Both the position numbers and the translations under genes were made by a program. The notes beneath the pieces are model-generated. The model saw only the letters and a list, made by a program, of their open reading frames with translations, did no database searches and was not told where the DNA came from. Below, piece after piece: positions 34,227 to 37,047 of a stretch of DNA of 37,047 bases. Positions within the stretch are counted from its first letter, which is position 1, and every line of letters starts with the position of its first letter. The DNA is from Chloroflexota bacterium (GTDB lineage Bacteria > Chloroflexota > Anaerolineae > J036 > Brachytrichaceae), in contig JAJYKL010000039.1 of the NCBI GenBank assembly GCA_021788625.1, forward strand, positions 1 through 37,047, given 5' to 3'.

Positions 34227-35023
34227 GCCCCGCCCTGGCCGATCGAGAGAGAGGGGGGTGTGTCAGACGGTCCCACAGACGCTGCCAGAACGAGCGTTTT
34301 GTCGTCGTCGGTGCGGGCGCATACGCGATCTGAGGCAAGAAAATCAGCCAGTTGTTGCCCCGCTGATGCTGCATCAGTCACGCCGGCCGCGAAGGCGAAC
34401 AAAGGGATGAAGAAAGGTGGATGCGGGGTGTAACCAGGCAGCTTCAACGCCAGGCGCAGCAACCCGTCGGTAGCCAGCGCGACCGCTTTTGCGTTCAGCG
34501 CCTGTGTGGTCACATCGATACAGTCGAGCGCCTGGGGCATGGTGATGAAAGCAGCTTCGTTGGCGTACTCGCCACGCTGAGGTGTGGTCAACCCAAGCAG
34601 CGTTCCGTGCCCGTCTTGCGCCACCGCGAATCCATCGCCGATTTGTCCGAGGACGATCCGCGTTTCAGCCAGTACAGCGCACGTCAGCGTGGTGGCAAAT
34701 AACCGAATAGGGCTGCCGTCCTGCGCGGCCAGGTCGGCAATGGCTTGCCGTGCAAGGCCAAAGCATTGGCGCATGCACAGGCTCCACGCCTCATCGCTGG
34801 CCGGTTTGTTTTCCCGGCATGCCTGTTCCAGCGCATCAACGGCACGCTTCACCGCCAGCGCCGCACCCTCCGCCGAGCGCGCAGCCGTCCCGGCTCCGTC
34901 CGCCACAGCCAGAATGACTTCGCCCGATTCCAGCAGCCTGTACTGGTGCGCGTCCTGGCACGGAGTTGCGGCTTCCTGGTGCGACGTCCCAATCACTGAC
35001 GCTCCGACGACCTGCCATGACAT
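34223..35023 (-). CDS. PP2C-family serine/threonine phosphatase (YegK-like)
   Basis: The 266-residue protein has the PP2C metal-binding residues: Asp24 in CQDAH, Asp42 in VADGAGTAARS, Asp130 in GQIGDGFAV, Asp in ALATDGLL and the final DDDKTLV. It is shorter than PPM phosphatases with sensor domains and matches the compact form found beside VWA and kinase genes. It probably removes phosphate from the kinase or its targets. Its stop codon overlaps the kinase ATG by four bases, so the two are translationally coupled. A 177-nt gap separates it from the VWA gene upstream. No signal or membrane segment is present. A fragment GYTPHPPFFIPLFAFAAG near 203 is an unusual hydrophobic insertion. Confidence 0.88.
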   Translation of the reverse strand: MSWQVVGASVIGTSHQEAATPCQDAHQYRLLESGEVILAVADGAGTAARSAEGAALAVKRAVDALEQACRENKPASDEAWSLCMRQCFGLARQAIADLAAQDGSPIRLFATTLTCAVLAETRIVLGQIGDGFAVAQDGHGTLLGLTTPQRGEYANEAAFITMPQALDCIDVTTQALNAKAVALATDGLLRLALKLPGYTPHPPFFIPLFAFAAGVTDAASAGQQLADFLASDRVCARTDDDKTLVLAASVGPSDTPPSLSIGQGGA

Positions 35024-35200
35024 GGTTTTGTATCCATGAATCCTGGCGAGTGACTACGCATGAACGACCCAACCTGTTTGAGCGTGTCGGCGCATGCGTG
35101 GCGTCACCGCCAGATCAATATCGTTAATGCCTGTGTGTTCTCTGTCCCTCTGTAGTAGCTTATCTGCTTGTCCGATCCGTGCACACTTGCGGATGACGGG
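35024..35200. other. Gap between VWA and phosphatase genes
   Basis: These 177 bases carry no supported gene. No clear terminator or second promoter was found, so the three genes are likely transcribed together. Confidence 0.4.
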
Positions 35201-35932
35201 TCAATGCGACGTGTCCACCGAAGCCCAACCGACGGGCGGCAGGGGAGCCTGCTCGCCGGGGCGTGACTGTGCCACGGCAGACAGGCTCTTCGACAGCCAC
35301 CGGAAGAGTTCGCGGAAAGCCAACCCCTTGAGCTTCAGCGGTTGATGCTGGTCTGAAAAACGCGCCAGCGTCTTCATGTCCGCATTCTCCACGCCGACGG
35401 CGTAGAACAGTACGCCTTTGCGCTGCTCCTCCTGTTTCGCCAGCTCAGCCGATTGCTCCCAGCCGCTGTCCGTGGGGTTGCCGTCGGTGATCAGGAAGAT
35501 CCACGGGCGGAAGTAATCCACACCGTTACGCTTATAGATATCCTTGCGGTCGCGTAGCAGCTCGATGGCACGGCGCACGGCTTCGCCCATTGGCGTCTCG
35601 CCGCTGGCATTAAGGGCTGGCGGATGGAACCGGTCGGCGGTGACAAAGGCCTGCTCTGCACTAAAGGCGATCTCCTGGGTGCCATTGCCGTGGGGGCTGC
35701 CGGCCACGTCCAGCGCACGCACCTTGCCGCCGAAGGCGATGATGGACACTTCCACACGCAGTGAGGCCAGCCTATCGGCCTTGAGCGCGGCATCAAAGTC
35801 CTGCAAGCCGCTGTTTAACTCGGCGATTGGCTTGCCATGCATGGACCCGGAGGTATCCAGCAGCAGGACCACGGCGCAGCGAGGTTCGGGGTTATCGGCG
35901 AATTCAGTCTGCTCCAGTTGTGACTGTGTCAT
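35201..35932 (-). CDS. VWA-domain protein of the YegL/TerY type
   Basis: Almost the whole 243-residue protein is a von Willebrand A domain with an intact metal-binding site: DTSGS (26-30), Thr113 in SGETPMGEA and Asp150 in FLITDGNPTD. The sequence FRPWIFLITDGNPTD and the following KGVLFYAVGVENADM are typical of TerY/YegL proteins, which occur with a PP2C phosphatase and a kinase. It is cytoplasmic. The ATG at 35932 is preceded by AAGGAGA at good spacing. It is the first gene of the operon, downstream of a sigma70-like promoter at 35977-36006. Its role is probably as a scaffold or phospho-regulated adaptor for the other two. Confidence 0.9.
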   Translation of the reverse strand: MTQSQLEQTEFADNPEPRCAVVLLLDTSGSMHGKPIAELNSGLQDFDAALKADRLASLRVEVSIIAFGGKVRALDVAGSPHGNGTQEIAFSAEQAFVTADRFHPPALNASGETPMGEAVRRAIELLRDRKDIYKRNGVDYFRPWIFLITDGNPTDSGWEQSAELAKQEEQRKGVLFYAVGVENADMKTLARFSDQHQPLKLKGLAFRELFRWLSKSLSAVAQSRPGEQAPLPPVGWASVDTSH

Positions 35933-35976
35933 ATAGGTCTCCTTGTCAACGTCGTCAGCATCAACCCTCGCACGGT

Positions 35977-36006
35977 ATTATCCCCCGGTGAGGGCCGCTC
36001 TGCCAA
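35977..36006 (-). promoter_or_regulatory. Sigma70-like promoter of the VWA-phosphatase-kinase operon
   Basis: On the minus strand TTGGCA (36006-36001) and GATAAT (35982-35977) are separated by 18 bp. The transcript would start near 35970, giving a leader of about 38 nt with AAGGAGA before the ATG at 35932. Confidence 0.6.
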
Positions 36007-36011
36007 CAGCA

Positions 36012-36067
36012 GGCACACCACAGGGGAAAGCGGTGATGGTGGGCACACCGCACCAGGGAAGAGCGGT
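36012..36067. repeat. Direct repeat just upstream of the operon promoter
   Basis: GGCACACC occurs at 36012 and 36042, exactly 30 bp apart. Each copy is followed by a GGGAA-GCGGT motif (36024-36034 and 36056-36067). The pair begins 6 bp upstream of the -35 hexamer, on one face of the helix, which would fit an activator site. Confidence 0.5.
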
Positions 36068-36090
36068 ATTCGTAACCAGTGTCATTTCGA

Positions 36091-36336
36091 TCAGCGCTTG
36101 AGTTTGTGCCGTTCCTGGGCGCGCAGGAAGCGTGCCTGCTGATCCAGCATGCGTAGCGCGTTGGGTGGCAGCTTACCGCGTCGCATGAGCCAGCGGATGT
36201 AGACACGAGTCACGGCGATGTGAGCCTGCCCCCACCACACCTGCGCCTGCATCCGCCACAGACCCACTCTAAGCCAGGCAAAAAGCACCCAGTGCTCCAG
36301 CGTGAGCCTGATCATCACACGTCTTCGAGCGAACAC
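36091..36336 (-). CDS. Small basic protein of unknown function, 81 aa
   Basis: I do not recognise it. It is rich in arginine, tryptophan and leucine: LEHWVLFAWLRVGLWRMQAQVWWGQAH, shown here by its key residues Trp and Arg, then VYIRWLMRRGKLP, then a helical tail DQQARFLRAQERHKLKR. It could be an amphipathic membrane-associated or RNA-binding helix protein. The GTG start at 36336 has GAGGGGG 9 nt upstream and a TATACA-like box before that. An internal ATG at 36315 is an alternative. It lies just upstream of the kinase operon promoter, same strand. Base composition is like its neighbours. Confidence 0.5.
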   Translation of the reverse strand: MFARRRVMIRLTLEHWVLFAWLRVGLWRMQAQVWWGQAHIAVTRVYIRWLMRRGKLPPNALRMLDQQARFLRAQERHKLKR

Positions 36337-36394
36337 TGATTTCAGCCCCCTCGCTGTATAACATTCTACAGGCTACCTCATGCTGCGTTTGGCG

Positions 36395-37047
36395 CTATAC
36401 TGAACTCGGTATTGCTGATATCACAGCCGTTTGCTTCTCCCACAGTTCCCGGAACAGCCCCTTGCCCGCGACCAGCTCTTCGAACCTCCCCTCCTGCACC
36501 ACCGCCCCGTCCGCCAGCACGACGATCCAGTCCGCCCCGCGCACCGTCTGCAACCGGTGCGCCACCACGATTACCGTCTTCCCCCGCAGCACCTCCATCA
36601 GATTCTGCGTGATGAAGTGTTCGGTCAGGCTGTCCAGCGCCGAGGTTGGCTCGTCCAGTATCACGATCCGTGGGTCCTGCAGCAGCACCCGCCCGAACGC
36701 CAGACGCTGGCGCTCCCCGCCGGAGAGCTTGATCCCACGCTCGCCCACCAGTGTCTCCAGCCCCTTCGGCAGCTTCCGCACCAGTTCGTCCAACCTAACC
36801 CGCCGGATCACCTCCGTCATGCGCGCCGGGTCCACGGGACGATCGAAGGCAAGGTTCTCCCGCAGCGTGCCGTCAAACACCGGAGGCTCCTGCGGGATGT
36901 ACGCCACCTCCCGGTAGTACGACTCCAGGTTAACCTCCGCCAGGTTCCGACCGTCCACCAGTACGCACCCGCCCTGGGGCTTGAGCAGGTACAGGATCAG
37001 CCGCATCAGCGTGGACTTGCCCCCGCCGCTCTCGCCCACGAAGGCGG
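36395..37047 (-). CDS. ABC exporter ATP-binding domain, C-terminal part (cut by window edge)
   Basis: The visible 217 codons contain a complete nucleotide-binding domain from Walker A onward: GESGGGKST, Q-loop YIPQEPPVFDGTLREN, signature LSGGERQRLAFGR, Walker B IVILDEPTSALD and H-loop VAHRLQTV. The pattern FDGTLRENLAF and the D-loop are those of ABCB-type exporters with a fused membrane domain, which would lie beyond the window. The frame is open to the edge, so a GTG near 37039 is an internal valine codon and not a start. The substrate is unknown. It ends 58 bases before the small gene upstream of the kinase operon. Confidence 0.92.
   Translation of the reverse strand, partial: AFVGESGGGKSTLMRLILYLLKPQGGCVLVDGRNLAEVNLESYYREVAYIPQEPPVFDGTLRENLAFDRPVDPARMTEVIRRVRLDELVRKLPKGLETLVGERGIKLSGGERQRLAFGRVLLQDPRIVILDEPTSALDSLTEHFITQNLMEVLRGKTVIVVAHRLQTVRGADWIVVLADGAVVQEGRFEELVAGKGLFRELWEKQTAVISAIPSSV

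Noticed and set aside
35961..36206. An 81-codon minus-strand frame overlapping the operon promoter
   Set aside because: It overlaps the better-supported gene at 36091-36336, the direct repeats and the promoter. Its Cys/Ser/His-rich composition is not protein-like.

Overview
The window looks like a chromosomal segment of a GC-rich, probably heterotrophic member of the Chloroflexota (Anaerolineae or relatives). That placement is an inference from gene content: an XPB-type helicase, an AceE-like E1, a stand-alone AmmeMemoRadiSam radical SAM enzyme, magnesium-chelatase-like AAA+/VWA proteins, many sugar enzymes, and short palindromic repeats between genes. No ribosomal RNA or other marker is present to prove it. 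I see no phage, plasmid or insertion-sequence genes and no CRISPR array.

Layout. 1-1071 (-) is the N-terminal part of an XPB-like helicase, cut by the window edge. 1072-2790 holds a serine beta-lactamase-family hydrolase set between GGAGATT-type mini-repeats, one group forming a nested inverted repeat. 2781-7005 is a divergent pair, an AceE-like thiamine enzyme (-) and the catalytic subunit of methylmalonyl-CoA mutase (+). 7108-16070 (+) runs through an unknown protein, a radical SAM enzyme, a small unknown protein, a UDP-glucuronate decarboxylase, a ChlI-like AAA+ ATPase with a VWA partner, a glutaredoxin-like protein and a family 2 glycoside hydrolase. 16092-22222 mixes sugar metabolism (enolase-superfamily dehydratase, family 38 alpha-mannosidase), tyrosyl-tRNA synthetase and a toxin-antitoxin pair. 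22334-26080 (-) is recJ-mutL. Then come a small DUF4870-like membrane protein, fmt, a secreted nuclease-like protein with altered active site, tRNA-Ser(GGA), a glycerophosphodiesterase and divergent modB/modA genes. 31710-35932 (-) is a signalling operon: VWA protein, PP2C phosphatase, and a protein kinase fused through a membrane segment to WD40 repeats. A small unknown gene and a partial ABC exporter ATPase close the window.

How they may work together. The kinase, phosphatase and VWA genes match the YegI/YegK/YegL or TerY-P type triad known from other bacteria. Here the kinase appears to carry an extracytoplasmic beta-propeller, so it could be a transmembrane sensor. The operon has a recognisable promoter with tandem direct repeats just upstream. 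The glycosidases and the dehydratase suggest breakdown of mannose- or galactose-containing glycans and sugar acids. The mutase and a cobalt- or magnesium-chelatase-like pair would fit B12-dependent metabolism, but the partner subunits are not in the window.

Regulatory style. Several plus-strand genes have a -10-like hexamer ending exactly 7 nt before the start codon, which predicts leaderless mRNAs. Several gene ends carry perfect palindromes without a T-run, two of them touching or covering the stop codon.
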